Assembly (NCBI RefSeq): GCF_004115155.1
Contig: NZ_RDSM01000001.1
Span: 62,001 to 126,000 of the forward strand
Source: Granulicella sibirica
Lineage (GTDB): Bacteria > Acidobacteriota > Terriglobia > Terriglobales > Acidobacteriaceae
Direction of reading: 5' to 3'
DNA: 64,000 nt
Shown here: piece after piece, positions 39,832 to 48,948 of the stretch
Layout of the letters: every line of letters starts with the position of its first letter
Position numbering within the stretch: the first letter of the stretch is position 1
Notes under the pieces: generated by a model
Seen by the model: only the letters and a program-made list of their open reading frames with translations
The model's database searches: none
Told to the model about the DNA's origin: nothing
Position numbers and translations under genes: made by a program

Positions 39832-41826
39832 ATGGCGAACAAGGACGGAAGCAAGCGTTTAGGCAAGAAGCACCGGTCAGCAACCACGCGACCGAAGAAG
39901 GGCCGCGCGCCCAAGAGCACACCCACGACCGGAGCGGTCGACCCACGCAAGCGCAAGGTACTCTCCACCAAGAAGGCCGAGGCGAACAAACTCGCCCGCA
40001 CGCCCAAGCGCAGCCCTGATAACGAAGCGCGCAAGACGATCGCACCTCCCGCAGGCCCCGGCAGAAAGACCACCGCCAAGAAGACAGCCGCCAAGAAGGC
40101 AAGCACCCGCCCCGCCGACGGAATCGTAGGCCGTCAGACCCCAAGCTCGATGAACATGGGCGACCGCGACGACTGGCGCGACGTCGAGTTCCTCGCCGCC
40201 CAGCTCTCGGTTGAAACCGAGCGTCCCGAAGCCCGCGACCTCCCACTCATCGCCGTCTGCGGACGCCCGAACGTCGGCAAATCCACCCTCTTCAACCGCC
40301 TCACCGGCTCCCGCCGCTCCATCGTCGGCGACGAGCCAGGCATCACCCGCGACCGCATCTACGGCGAGGTCGAGTGGTTCGGGCGTGATGCCCGCATCGT
40401 CGACACCGGCGGCGTCATCCCCGACGACGAAGCCCTCATTCCCTCCGAGATCTTCCGCCAGGCCCAGGTCGCACTCGAAGAGGCCGACTCCATCATCATG
40501 GTCGTCGACGGCCGCACCGAGCTCGCCTCACCCGACCTAGAACTCGCCCGCCTCCTCCTCCGCGGCGGCAAGCCCGTCTTCCTCGCCGTCAACAAGATGG
40601 ACACCGACGCCCTGTTGCCCCAGGCCGAGAACTTCCGCCGCCTCGGCTTCCGCAACGTCTTTCCCATCTCCGCCGAACACAACGGCGGCATCGGCGACCT
40701 CATGGATGAGGTCTTCGAATCCCTCCCTGAACCGAAGACCCACGAAGAAGAAGCCGACCCCGACTTCGAAGAGACCCCAACCGAAGTCATGATGACCGAG
40801 GAAGACGAAGAGGAAGAGGACTCCGACGGGGCTTGGATCGCACCGCCGCCCCTCACCGAAGACCAGGTCCGCGACCGCATCGAAGCCGAGCAGCAGGCCG
40901 CCCGCGAGGCATACGTCGAGCCCGAAGCCCCCGTCGAGGTCAAGCGCCCACGCCTCCTCCGTTCGCACGGCGAGCACGAACTCAAGGAGACGAAGGTCGC
41001 CATCATCGGCCGCCCCAACGTCGGCAAGAGCACCCTGCTTAACGCCCTCACCGGCACCGACCGCGCCATCGTCTCGCCCATCGCCGGAACCACCCGCGAT
41101 GCCGTCGACGAGGTCGTTGAGCGCGGCGGCCACTCCTTCCGCTTCGTCGATACCGCCGGCATCCGCCGCAAGGGCAAGACCAAGCTCATGGCCGAGAAGC
41201 TCTCGGTCATCATGGCCCGCAAGCACCTCGAAGCCGCCGACGTCTCGCTTCTGATCATCGATGCGACTGAAGGCGTTGCCGCGCTCGACGCCAACATCGG
41301 CGGCTACGCCCACGAGAGCGGCCGCTCCGTCATCATCGTCGTCAACAAGTGGGACCTCATGACCAAGGTCGGCAAGGACGGCATGCGCCTCTGGGATGGT
41401 AAGCCGCCCGTCGACCCGAAGATCTACGAGCAGGACGTCCGCGACGCCCTCAAGTACCTCGACTACGCCCCTTTGCTCTTCATCTCCGCCCTCGACGGAA
41501 AAGGCGTCGACCAGGTCTTCAAGAAGGTCGAACTCGTCTCCCGCGAGCGTCGCAAGCGCGTCACCACCGGCCAGATGAACAAGTTCCTCGAGAAGGTTGA
41601 CTTCCAGAAAGCCTCCGTCCCGATGAACCGCCGCGTCCGCATCTACTACATGACCCAGGCCGCCGTCGCTCCGCCGACGTTCATCCTCTTCACCGACAAG
41701 GACGTGAAGATGCACTTCAGCTTCGAACGTTTCCTCGCCAACCAGATCCGCGACCACTTCGGCTTCATCGGCTCGCCCATCTGGTTCAAGATCAAGGCCC
41801 GTAACAAGAAAAAAGAGAAAGACTAA
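39832..41826 (+). CDS. der: Ribosome-assembly GTPase Der with a long basic N-terminal tail
   Basis: The tandem-GTPase protein has a first P-loop at about residue 143 (CGRPNVGKSTLFNRLTG), switch motif DTGGVIP and NKMD, and a second P-loop at about residue 393 (GRPNVGKSTLLNALTG) with DTAGIRRKGK and NKWD; the C-terminal KH-like domain ends in KKKEKD. Der acts in 50S subunit maturation. Its 664 residues exceed the usual 440-490: residues 1-135 are a Lys/Arg/Thr/Ala-rich, histone-H1-like tail (KTTAKKTAAKKAS), and the inter-GTPase linker is acidic (EEDEEEEDSD). The same frame continues without break, and no internal start with a ribosome-binding site was found before the first P-loop. Confidence 0.92.
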   Translation: MANKDGSKRLGKKHRSATTRPKKGRAPKSTPTTGAVDPRKRKVLSTKKAEANKLARTPKRSPDNEARKTIAPPAGPGRKTTAKKTAAKKASTRPADGIVGRQTPSSMNMGDRDDWRDVEFLAAQLSVETERPEARDLPLIAVCGRPNVGKSTLFNRLTGSRRSIVGDEPGITRDRIYGEVEWFGRDARIVDTGGVIPDDEALIPSEIFRQAQVALEEADSIIMVVDGRTELASPDLELARLLLRGGKPVFLAVNKMDTDALLPQAENFRRLGFRNVFPISAEHNGGIGDLMDEVFESLPEPKTHEEEADPDFEETPTEVMMTEEDEEEEDSDGAWIAPPPLTEDQVRDRIEAEQQAAREAYVEPEAPVEVKRPRLLRSHGEHELKETKVAIIGRPNVGKSTLLNALTGTDRAIVSPIAGTTRDAVDEVVERGGHSFRFVDTAGIRRKGKTKLMAEKLSVIMARKHLEAADVSLLIIDATEGVAALDANIGGYAHESGRSVIIVVNKWDLMTKVGKDGMRLWDGKPPVDPKIYEQDVRDALKYLDYAPLLFISALDGKGVDQVFKKVELVSRERRKRVTTGQMNKFLEKVDFQKASVPMNRRVRIYYMTQAAVAPPTFILFTDKDVKMHFSFERFLANQIRDHFGFIGSPIWFKIKARNKKKEKD

Positions 41827-41994
41827 AAGCCGGTTTGCGTTTCCGGTCGGAGATCGCCCAACGCCCCCATATCTTTTCCCATAATTCACCCGCCTCGGCT
41901 AGGATGGTCTTTGTTCGGGAACCGATTCTCCGGTTTCCCCGCATCCGGTCGCATCCCGGCCGAACCTCAAGTGGATCTCGTAAGGAGCAAGAGC

Positions 41995-43002
41995 ATGAAA
42001 TTGACACCCGGAAAGCTCGCTGGTCTCAAAGCCGTCTCCGATGCAAATGGAGTCATCGCGGCTGCCGCCATGGACCAGCGCGGCTCCCTTCAGAAGACCA
42101 TCGCCAAGGAGCGCGGCACCTCCGCCGACGCGCACGACCTTGAAGTGTTCAAGGTCCTCGTCACCGAGACGCTCACCAGGCACGCCTCCGCCATCCTCCT
42201 CGATCCCGAGTTCGGCCTCGACGCCACCAAGCACCGCAACGGCAAGGGCCTTCTGCTCGCCTACGAGAAGACCGGATACGACGCCGCCACCCCTGGCCGT
42301 CTGCCCGACCTGCTCGACGTCTGGAGCGTCGCCCGCCTCAAGGCCGCCGGCGCCGACTGCATCAAGATCCTCCTCTACTACACCCCCTACGAGAAGACCT
42401 CGGTCAACGACCTCAAGCATGCCTGGATCGAGCGCATCGGTGCCGAGTGCATGTATCACGACATCCCCTTCTTCCTCGAGTTCGTCGGATACGACGCTCA
42501 CGGCGGCGATGAAAAGTCTCTCGAATACGCCAAGAAGAAGCCCGACATCGTCTCCGGCGCCATGGCCGAGTTCGGCAAGGAGCACTACCACGTCGACGTC
42601 CTCAAGGTCGAAGTCCCCATCGAGATGACCTACGTCGAAGGCACCCGCGCCTTCAAGGGCGAAAAGGCCTACACCCGCGCCGAGGCTCTGCAGCACTTCC
42701 GCGACGCCGAGTCGATGACCCACAAGCCCTTCATCTACCTCTCTGCCGGCGTATCGAACCCCGTCTTCATCGAGACCCTCGAACTCGCCGGCGAGTCTGG
42801 TACGAAGTTCAACGGAGTTCTCTGCGGTCGCGCCACCTGGAAAGACGGCATCGCCATCTACGCCAAACAGGGCGCCGACGCCTTCAAGGCATGGCTTGAT
42901 ACCACCGGCGTCGAGAACATCGAGAACGTCAACAAAGGCCTCAAGGCCGCCAGCCCCTGGTACCTCAAGTACGGCGCAACCAGCATGCAAGAACTCGGGT
43001 AA
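41995..43002 (+). CDS. Tagatose-1,6-bisphosphate aldolase homologue (LacD family)
   Basis: Class I aldolase of 335 residues, start supported by AAGGAG. It has VIAAAAMDQRGSLQKTI, ILLDPEFGLD, and the Schiff-base region ADCIKILLYYTPYE, followed by FLEFVGYD, KVEVPIEMTYVEGTRAF and LSAGVSNPVF. LacD cleaves tagatose 1,6-bisphosphate to dihydroxyacetone phosphate and glyceraldehyde 3-phosphate, but homologues can act on related sugars; no lac/tagatose genes accompany it here. It stands alone between der and a terminator. Confidence 0.82.
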   Translation: MKLTPGKLAGLKAVSDANGVIAAAAMDQRGSLQKTIAKERGTSADAHDLEVFKVLVTETLTRHASAILLDPEFGLDATKHRNGKGLLLAYEKTGYDAATPGRLPDLLDVWSVARLKAAGADCIKILLYYTPYEKTSVNDLKHAWIERIGAECMYHDIPFFLEFVGYDAHGGDEKSLEYAKKKPDIVSGAMAEFGKEHYHVDVLKVEVPIEMTYVEGTRAFKGEKAYTRAEALQHFRDAESMTHKPFIYLSAGVSNPVFIETLELAGESGTKFNGVLCGRATWKDGIAIYAKQGADAFKAWLDTTGVENIENVNKGLKAASPWYLKYGATSMQELG

Positions 43003-43024
43003 AGAAAAAGCCTTTCAGCAAACG

Positions 43025-43060
43025 AGAACGCCGTGGCCCAAACCACGGCGTTCTTCTTTG
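43025..43060 (+). terminator. Terminator after the aldolase gene
   Basis: AGAACGCCGTGG, CCCAAA loop, CCACGGCGTTCT, then TCTTTG. A 12-bp perfect stem. Confidence 0.85.
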
Positions 43061-43117
43061 CCTCCAGAGACAGTTCCTTCAGAGACGGTTAAGGTGTCGC
43101 GACTAGCTTGAGAGCAG

Positions 43118-44419
43118 ATGAAACTCGGCTCCTTCCTGCTCTCCACCGCCCTCCTGCCGTACTCCATCGCTCACGCCCAGTCAGACGCCATCACTATCCC
43201 CTCAGGAACGCCTCTCCCCGTCACCATCAAGCAACACCTCGCGATGAAGGCCGGCGAACCCGTCCGCGCCGAGCTCATCTACCCCGTCTACGACCACGAC
43301 CACCTCGTCTTACCGGCAGGCACAACCGTCGCGGGCACCGTCGTCGCCCTAACACCCGATCGAACCCGCCGCATCCACGCTCGCCTACGAGCCGACTTCA
43401 CTCCATTTCACATCCCTGTCGTCCGCTTCAACGAGGTCATCCTCGCCAACGGCACCCATCTCCCCCTGACGACCGGTACCGCCACTGACGGCGCACCCAT
43501 CTACCGGCTCGTCCCGCCACCACCCGCAAAAGGAGGCTTCGTCAGCCGCCAGTTCGAAGCCGTCAAGCAGATGGCGAAAGACCGCATCGCCGTCGTCACC
43601 GGCCCCGACAAGGGAGATCGTCTCAAGCAGCTCCTCTACAGCCAGCTCCCCTACCATCCCGAACGCATCGAAAAGGATACCTCCTGGACGGTCGACACCG
43701 CCGCCCCGCTCGATCTCCCCGGCTCCGTCTCCGCGTCTTCAAAGCCCCCCACCGCCGCTGCACCCGACGCACCCGCCGCCACCTGGATTCTGCAAGCCTA
43801 TCTCGCCGACTCCCTCAGCTCCGCCACCTCGAAGCCCGGTCAACCCATCAAAGCCATCGTCGCCGAGCCCATCGTGAACCCAGATGGCACGATCGCCGTC
43901 CCCCAGGGCTCGATCCTCACCGGAGCCATCACCCAGGCAAAGCCCGCCCGTTCCTTCGGCCGCGTCGGTGAGTTACGCTTCAGCTTCGGCCAGATCACCT
44001 TCCCCGGAGCCCAGCCCCAGGCCGTCCAGGCAGCCCTCACCGGAGCCGACGGTGCAGGAGACATGGCCATGAACTCCGAGGGCGAAGTCAAACCCAAGCC
44101 CAAAGATAAACTCGTCGTCCCCCTCATCCTGATCGCCCTCGCCGCGCGCCCCCTCGATCAGGACGGCGGCCGCGAAAACCACGCTTTCGCCAAGAACGCC
44201 GTCGCCTCCAACAGCCTCGGAACCATCGGCTTCATCATCGGCACCGCCGCCCAGAAGCCCTATCTCGCCGCTGGCATCGGCTACTACGGTTCGGCCATCT
44301 CGATCTACGAACGCCTCATCCGCAAAGGAAAGGAAGTCGCCTTCGCCCACGACACCCGCGTCGTCGTGCAAACCACCGCACGCCGAGGCTCAGCCATCAA
44401 GCCAGCCGCCCAGCCGTAG
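43118..44419 (+). CDS. Exported protein with two VirB10/TrbI-like beta modules
   Basis: The 433-residue protein has a signal peptide (cleavage near AHAQS). Two related beta modules are visible: IPSGTPLPVTIKQHL with VLPAGTTVAGTVVAL near the N-terminus, and SKPGQPIKAIVAEPIV with IAVPQGSILTGAITQA around residues 235-275. The latter style (GTxLxGxV) is seen in VirB10/TrbI C-terminal domains. No conjugation genes surround it, so it is more likely a stand-alone envelope protein. A glycine-rich segment, TIGFIIGTAAQKPYLAAGI, may be membrane-facing. Confidence 0.65.
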   Translation: MKLGSFLLSTALLPYSIAHAQSDAITIPSGTPLPVTIKQHLAMKAGEPVRAELIYPVYDHDHLVLPAGTTVAGTVVALTPDRTRRIHARLRADFTPFHIPVVRFNEVILANGTHLPLTTGTATDGAPIYRLVPPPPAKGGFVSRQFEAVKQMAKDRIAVVTGPDKGDRLKQLLYSQLPYHPERIEKDTSWTVDTAAPLDLPGSVSASSKPPTAAAPDAPAATWILQAYLADSLSSATSKPGQPIKAIVAEPIVNPDGTIAVPQGSILTGAITQAKPARSFGRVGELRFSFGQITFPGAQPQAVQAALTGADGAGDMAMNSEGEVKPKPKDKLVVPLILIALAARPLDQDGGRENHAFAKNAVASNSLGTIGFIIGTAAQKPYLAAGIGYYGSAISIYERLIRKGKEVAFAHDTRVVVQTTARRGSAIKPAAQP

Positions 44420-44422
44420 CCC

Positions 44423-45982
44423 CTACTCCCACTCAATCGTTCCCGGCGGCTTCGACGTAATGTCATACACCACCCGGTTGATCCCCCGAACCTCACTCAC
44501 AATCCGGCTTGAAATCGTCCTTAGGACCTCGTACGGAAGCGGAGCCCAGTCGGCCGTCATCCCGTCCTCACTCTCGACCGCCCTCACCGCGCACGTATTC
44601 GCGTACGTCCTCTGATCCCCCATGACGCCGACGCTCTTCACCGGCAGCAACACCGCAAAGCTCTGCCAAACCTTCCGATACAGTCCCGCCTTCTTGATCT
44701 CGTCGACAACGATCTCATCCGCCTCCTGCAGCATCGCCACCCTATCCGGGGTCACTTCCCCCAGAATCCTGACCGCCAACCCAGGCCCCGGAAACGGCTG
44801 CCTCTCGATAATCTCGTCCGGCATCCCCAGGTCCCGCCCAATCCGCCGCACCTCATCCTTGAAGAGATCCCGCAGCGGCTCAATCAGCTTGAGCTTCATA
44901 TCCTCCGGTAGCCCACCGACATTGTGATGGCTCTTGATCGTATGCGACGGCCCATGCACGCTCGAGCTCTCGATCACATCCGGATACAGCGTCCCCTGCA
45001 CCAGCCAAGCGACCTCGCCCCCCACATGCTTCTCCGCCTCGAAGATCTTCTTCGCCTCGTCGTCAAAGACGGCAATAAACTCGTTCCCAATCACCTTCCG
45101 CTTGCGCTCCGGATCCGTAACCCCGGCGAGCTTCTCTAAGAATCTCTCCCCCGCATCCACGGCAACGACATTCAGCCCCAACTGCTCCCGCATGGTCTTC
45201 TGAACCTTCGCAAACTCGTCCTTCCGCAGCACCCCGTTATTCACGAAGATGCATGTCAGCTTGTCCCCAATCGCCCGCGCCACCAGCACCGCCGCCACCG
45301 ACGAGTCCACGCCCCCGCTCAGCCCGCAGATCGCATGCCCATCCCCCACCTGCGCCCGCACCCGCTCGATCGTCGTCTGGATAAAGTGTTCCGGCGTCCA
45401 GTCCGCCGTGCACCCGCACAGGTCCATGCAGAAGTTCTTGAGCAGCTCCATCCCCTGCCGCGTATGCGCCACCTCCGGATGAAACTGCACCGCCCAGATC
45501 CGCCTCGCCTCATCCGCGATCCCCGCCAGCGCATTCGCCGTATGCGCCGTCCGTATGAACCCATCCGGCAGCGCCAGCGCCTCATCCCCATGCGACATCC
45601 ACACATCGATCGTCTGCGGCAACCCGCGAAACAGCGGAGTCTCCGCCGTAATCTCCACCTCGGCATGCCCATACTCGCGCCGATCCGCCGGAACCACCCG
45701 CCCGCCAAGATGATGCACGATGAACTGCAGCCCATAGCAGATCCCAAGCACCGGAACCCCAAGCGCAAGCACCCCAGGATCCGCCGGAGGCGCATCCGCG
45801 TCATAAACCGAGCTAGGACCACCAGAAAGAATGATCCCTTTCGGGTTGAGCGCCTTCACCCGCTCCAGCGGAACCGTGCACGGCAGCACGACAGAAAACA
45901 CGTTGAACTCGCGAATGCGGCGAGCGATCAGTTGCGTATATTGCGAGCCAAAATCAAGAATGACAACGGTCGAAGTGTCCAC
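44423..45982 (-). CDS. guaA: GMP synthase (glutamine-hydrolysing)
   Basis: Two-domain enzyme converting XMP to GMP. The class I glutamine amidotransferase domain has [17 protein letters not shown] and the nucleophile Cys82 in GICYGLQ; the ATP-pyrophosphatase P-loop is [27 protein letters not shown] and the C-terminal KPPGTIEWE end are typical. The 519-residue length is normal. It is convergent with the exported beta-module protein, the two stops being three bases apart. Confidence 0.97.
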   Translation of the reverse strand: MDTSTVVILDFGSQYTQLIARRIREFNVFSVVLPCTVPLERVKALNPKGIILSGGPSSVYDADAPPADPGVLALGVPVLGICYGLQFIVHHLGGRVVPADRREYGHAEVEITAETPLFRGLPQTIDVWMSHGDEALALPDGFIRTAHTANALAGIADEARRIWAVQFHPEVAHTRQGMELLKNFCMDLCGCTADWTPEHFIQTTIERVRAQVGDGHAICGLSGGVDSSVAAVLVARAIGDKLTCIFVNNGVLRKDEFAKVQKTMREQLGLNVVAVDAGERFLEKLAGVTDPERKRKVIGNEFIAVFDDEAKKIFEAEKHVGGEVAWLVQGTLYPDVIESSSVHGPSHTIKSHHNVGGLPEDMKLKLIEPLRDLFKDEVRRIGRDLGMPDEIIERQPFPGPGLAVRILGEVTPDRVAMLQEADEIVVDEIKKAGLYRKVWQSFAVLLPVKSVGVMGDQRTYANTCAVRAVESEDGMTADWAPLPYEVLRTISSRIVSEVRGINRVVYDITSKPPGTIEWE

Positions 45983-46047
45983 AGATCAAGTGTAAACGGC
46001 CCATCTTCCAACCGCCGGCTGTTGCTACAGCCGACGCTCTTACAGCT

Positions 46048-46082
46048 GTCATACCCGAAGGGAATCTGCGTTTAGCCTTTGC
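46048..46082 (-). repeat. Interspersed intergenic repeat, copy D (inverted)
   Basis: On the minus strand: GCAAAGGCTAAACG, CAGATTCCCTTCGGGTATGA, C. It is the same unit as copies A-C in the opposite orientation, between guaA and the SEFIR gene. Confidence 0.6.
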
Positions 46083-46139
46083 CGGATGCTCCAGATCTCG
46101 AATCTGAGACGCAACAACGAACCACCACCGCCACTACCC

Positions 46140-48596
46140 TCAATCGCCGTGCATTTCCCGGATGCTTCGAGCACGCTCCCAAAATGGCGTCGCCTCTCTG
46201 AGCATCCCCTGTGCCTCATACAACTTTGCAAGGTTCTCCAAGACGGTGGCCACATCGGGATGATTGGGGCCTTGCGCACCCTCAAAGATCGTGAGCGAGC
46301 GCTGATATAGGGGTTCAGACTCACCGTACTTGCCTCGCCTGTCGTAGAAGGAGGCAATATTATTGAGACTGATAGCTACGTCGGGATGGTATGGCCCCAA
46401 CACCCTCTCCCGGATCGCGAGCGAACGTTGGTATAAGGGTTCAGCCTCAGCATCCCTGTCTTGGCTTTGGTAAAGAAGGGCAAGATTGCTCAAGCCGGTA
46501 GCCAAGTCTGGATGGTCCGGTCCCAATGTCCTCTCTTGGATCGCACAACAGCGCTGATATAAAGGCTCGGCCTCGGCGTACCTCCCCTGTCTCCTGTAGA
46601 GCAAAGCAAGGTTGTTGAGGCTGGCAGCCACATCCGGGTCGTTGGGTCCGAAGACCCGTTCTCGAAGAGCTAGTGAACGTTGGTACAAAGACTCAGCCTC
46701 GGCGTACTTTCCTCTCTTCCTGTAAAGCACCGCTAGGTTATTAAGTCCTGTAGCGACATCGGGATGCTCTGGTCCTGATATTTTCTCCCGAACGGCTAGA
46801 GAGTGCTGATACAGCGGCTCCGCCTCAGTGAAGAGGGCGCGGTCATCGAGATAGTACGCAGCTTTATTGAGCAAGTTTGCTACCCCAGCGAAATCGAAGC
46901 TCCATTCCGCTGCAAGACTTGCGCAGGACTGGCTGTGAACGATAAGTCTCTGGCAAAGTGCCCAGTTCTTGAACTCGACATTGGGAAACGCATTGTTCAT
47001 CACCCGAATCACGCGTTCCGCCCACAGCCTCTGATCCTCCCTCGGCATCCCATCCCGGACCACAGCCTGCACCAACCTGTGAACACTCAGCGTCCGTTTC
47101 TCCGCATCCCGACTCACGAGGCTAAACTTGCATGCGTCCTTAATGACCTCGTCGAAATCACCCTCACTCTTCGCCGCAGCGGCAAGGTGCTCCCCCAGCA
47201 GCGACCCGTCACCTGCGAGAAATATCTCGTCAGGAATAGCATCCGGCGCAAGGAACGCGCAAAAGCGGATCAGGTCTCCCGCCGCAGGATTCTTCTCGGC
47301 CACCTTCTGAAACGCCAGGGAGAACGTGACCGTGACCGGCTTATGCTCCCCCAGTACTCCACGCTGGTTCAGCAGTTTCGCCGCTCTGGTGGCATAAACC
47401 CCTAGATATCTGGAGATCGTCGACGGCGTCTCCAGGATGTAAGCCCCCGCCTGATCGAGCGCCAGCGGCAAACCGCCGAGTTCCTCAGACAACTTCAGGG
47501 CGTCGCGCCGGTCCTCCTCCTTCGCCTCCGCAAGCGTCTGCTCCTTCCTCAGCACACCCGCGCTACGCAGCAAGAGCAGAGCACCCTCTTCTTGCGCCAT
47601 AGGCCGCATCGGAACGCCCTCAGCCATCGCCCTCACGGCATGCTCGCGCGTCGTCAGAAGCACATGGCCGCTCCCGTGCGCAGGCACAAATCTCTTCACC
47701 GGCAGCAACTCGTCGGCATTATCCAGAATCAGCAGCCAGCCCGGATTTTGCACCAGCCAGGTCTGCACCTCCGCCACCGCGAGCTCCTGATCCCTGGCAT
47801 CCGCCGAAGCCAGCCCAAGCGCCGCGGCAACCGAGACGAACCCGGCCCGCAGCGTCTCCGTCGAATCGGCATCGATCCAGAACACCGCCTTGTACTGCGC
47901 TCGATACCGCCAGGCATATTCGGTGGCGGTCTGCGTCTTCCCCATGCCGCCCAGTCCGAATAGCGCCGCAATCCCTCGTCGCTCCAGCGCCTCCCGCAGG
48001 TCAATCAGCGCGGTCTCCCTGCCCGTGAACCCATCGCTCCTGCGATGGGGCACATGCCAGACAGGCGCGAACTCCTCCTTACGCTCCAACTTCTGCTGGG
48101 GCGGCAGGCGCTCAGCCTTCGCGACCAAACCGCCAACAGGGGGCTTAACCACGGCGGGCTGCCCGGTCAGCCGCCGGTAAAAAAGTTCATAGTCTCGTGG
48201 GAGTTGATACCGTGTGGCGCTCTGCAAAGTCATCGGAATCGAAGCGGAGTCTTCGCGGCTCAGAATCAACGGAATGAACTTCGTGTTTTTCCCCTGAGCG
48301 TTGTAGAGCTCCTGCGTAATGACGTGGCCTTCCCACGTGGCTCCAAGTCCTTTGCCCGGCTCCTCTTCTTTCATGAAGCGTTTTAGGTAGGTTGGGGTGC
48401 AGATCACCACGACAAATCCGGCTAGCTGCACCTGCTTGTCACACCACCATGGCCAGCCGTTTTCCGGCGATTCTTCGTACTGATCGATGACGCAGTCCAC
48501 GCCGTCATGGCGAAGCCGGTTCGACAAGGTCAGAACTGCATCCTCGTGTTCAGTCGAGTCATGGCTGTAACTGATGAAAACCTTAGGCGGAGTCAT
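46140..48596 (-). CDS. SEFIR - NB-ARC - TPR STAND protein
   Basis: An 818-residue signalling protein. Residues 1-145 are a SEFIR domain (KVFISYSHDSTEHEDAV, VDCVIDQYEESPENGWPWW, VVVICTPTYLKRF). Residues about 187-480 form an NB-ARC STAND ATPase: P-loop GLGGMGKT at 214-221, Walker B LLILDNADE at 288-296 and the GLPLAL motif. Residues about 585-818 are five TPR units of about 42 residues and a partial sixth (YAEAEPLYQRSLAIRERVLG pattern). This layout matches innate-immunity-like receptors; a SEFIR protein has been reported as an anti-phage abortive system. Its DNA is poorer in G+C than the neighbours. Function as defence is inferred from architecture. Confidence 0.85.
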   Translation of the reverse strand: MTPPKVFISYSHDSTEHEDAVLTLSNRLRHDGVDCVIDQYEESPENGWPWWCDKQVQLAGFVVVICTPTYLKRFMKEEEPGKGLGATWEGHVITQELYNAQGKNTKFIPLILSREDSASIPMTLQSATRYQLPRDYELFYRRLTGQPAVVKPPVGGLVAKAERLPPQQKLERKEEFAPVWHVPHRRSDGFTGRETALIDLREALERRGIAALFGLGGMGKTQTATEYAWRYRAQYKAVFWIDADSTETLRAGFVSVAAALGLASADARDQELAVAEVQTWLVQNPGWLLILDNADELLPVKRFVPAHGSGHVLLTTREHAVRAMAEGVPMRPMAQEEGALLLLRSAGVLRKEQTLAEAKEEDRRDALKLSEELGGLPLALDQAGAYILETPSTISRYLGVYATRAAKLLNQRGVLGEHKPVTVTFSLAFQKVAEKNPAAGDLIRFCAFLAPDAIPDEIFLAGDGSLLGEHLAAAAKSEGDFDEVIKDACKFSLVSRDAEKRTLSVHRLVQAVVRDGMPREDQRLWAERVIRVMNNAFPNVEFKNWALCQRLIVHSQSCASLAAEWSFDFAGVANLLNKAAYYLDDRALFTEAEPLYQHSLAVREKISGPEHPDVATGLNNLAVLYRKRGKYAEAESLYQRSLALRERVFGPNDPDVAASLNNLALLYRRQGRYAEAEPLYQRCCAIQERTLGPDHPDLATGLSNLALLYQSQDRDAEAEPLYQRSLAIRERVLGPYHPDVAISLNNIASFYDRRGKYGESEPLYQRSLTIFEGAQGPNHPDVATVLENLAKLYEAQGMLREATPFWERARSIREMHGD

Positions 48597-48775
48597 TGCG
48601 GCCTGATTATAAGTGAGCTTCTAAAAACACCTGCACCCAAATCTCGCCTGATCGCGAAGCCAAAATTCTTGTCAAGCCCCCAAACCACCTAACTCTCTCA
48701 TTCCAAAGGTTAAAGTCGGTGTCCTTTTAGTTCCGGTGAATGATCTACAATTAAATCAGCATAGAAAAAGACACG

Positions 48776-48818
48776 AACGACTTACGGCTTCCCGCATCCC
48801 GGGAAGCCGTAAGTCGTT
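48776..48818. terminator. 19-bp perfect hairpin
   Basis: AACGACTTACGGCTTCCCG, CATCC loop, then the exact reverse complement. On the minus strand a T-run (TCTTTTTC) follows soon after, so it could terminate the uronate-catabolism transcript before the SEFIR gene. Confidence 0.6.
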
Positions 48819-48837
48819 TGTTGACTAATATTTAGCC

Positions 48838-48906
48838 GTAACCTATTTGTTTTGAAGAGTTTGCAGACGGATACCAGCCGCAAACCTATCAAAACAAACA
48901 AGTTAC
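48838..48906. repeat. Imperfect 27-base inverted repeat
   Basis: Arms 48838-48864 and 48880-48906 pair at about 22 of 27 positions, including an uninterrupted TTTGTTTTGA/TCAAAACAAA block and matching GTAAC/GTTAC ends, around a 15-base loop. The size and matching ends resemble a remnant of a mobile-element end pair or a structured RNA. Confidence 0.5.
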
Positions 48907-48948
48907 GCCAAGGCAATGGGGAGGGGGGGTACCCACACCATGGACACA

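Larger units (their letters stand above)
48597..48948. other. AT-rich structured spacer upstream of the SEFIR gene
   Basis: 352 bases without a supported gene; the stretch 48721-48780 has 23 G+C of 60. It contains two inverted repeats, listed separately. It probably carries the SEFIR gene promoter and the end of the lyase transcript. No frame has both a ribosome-binding site and a plausible product. Confidence 0.6.
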
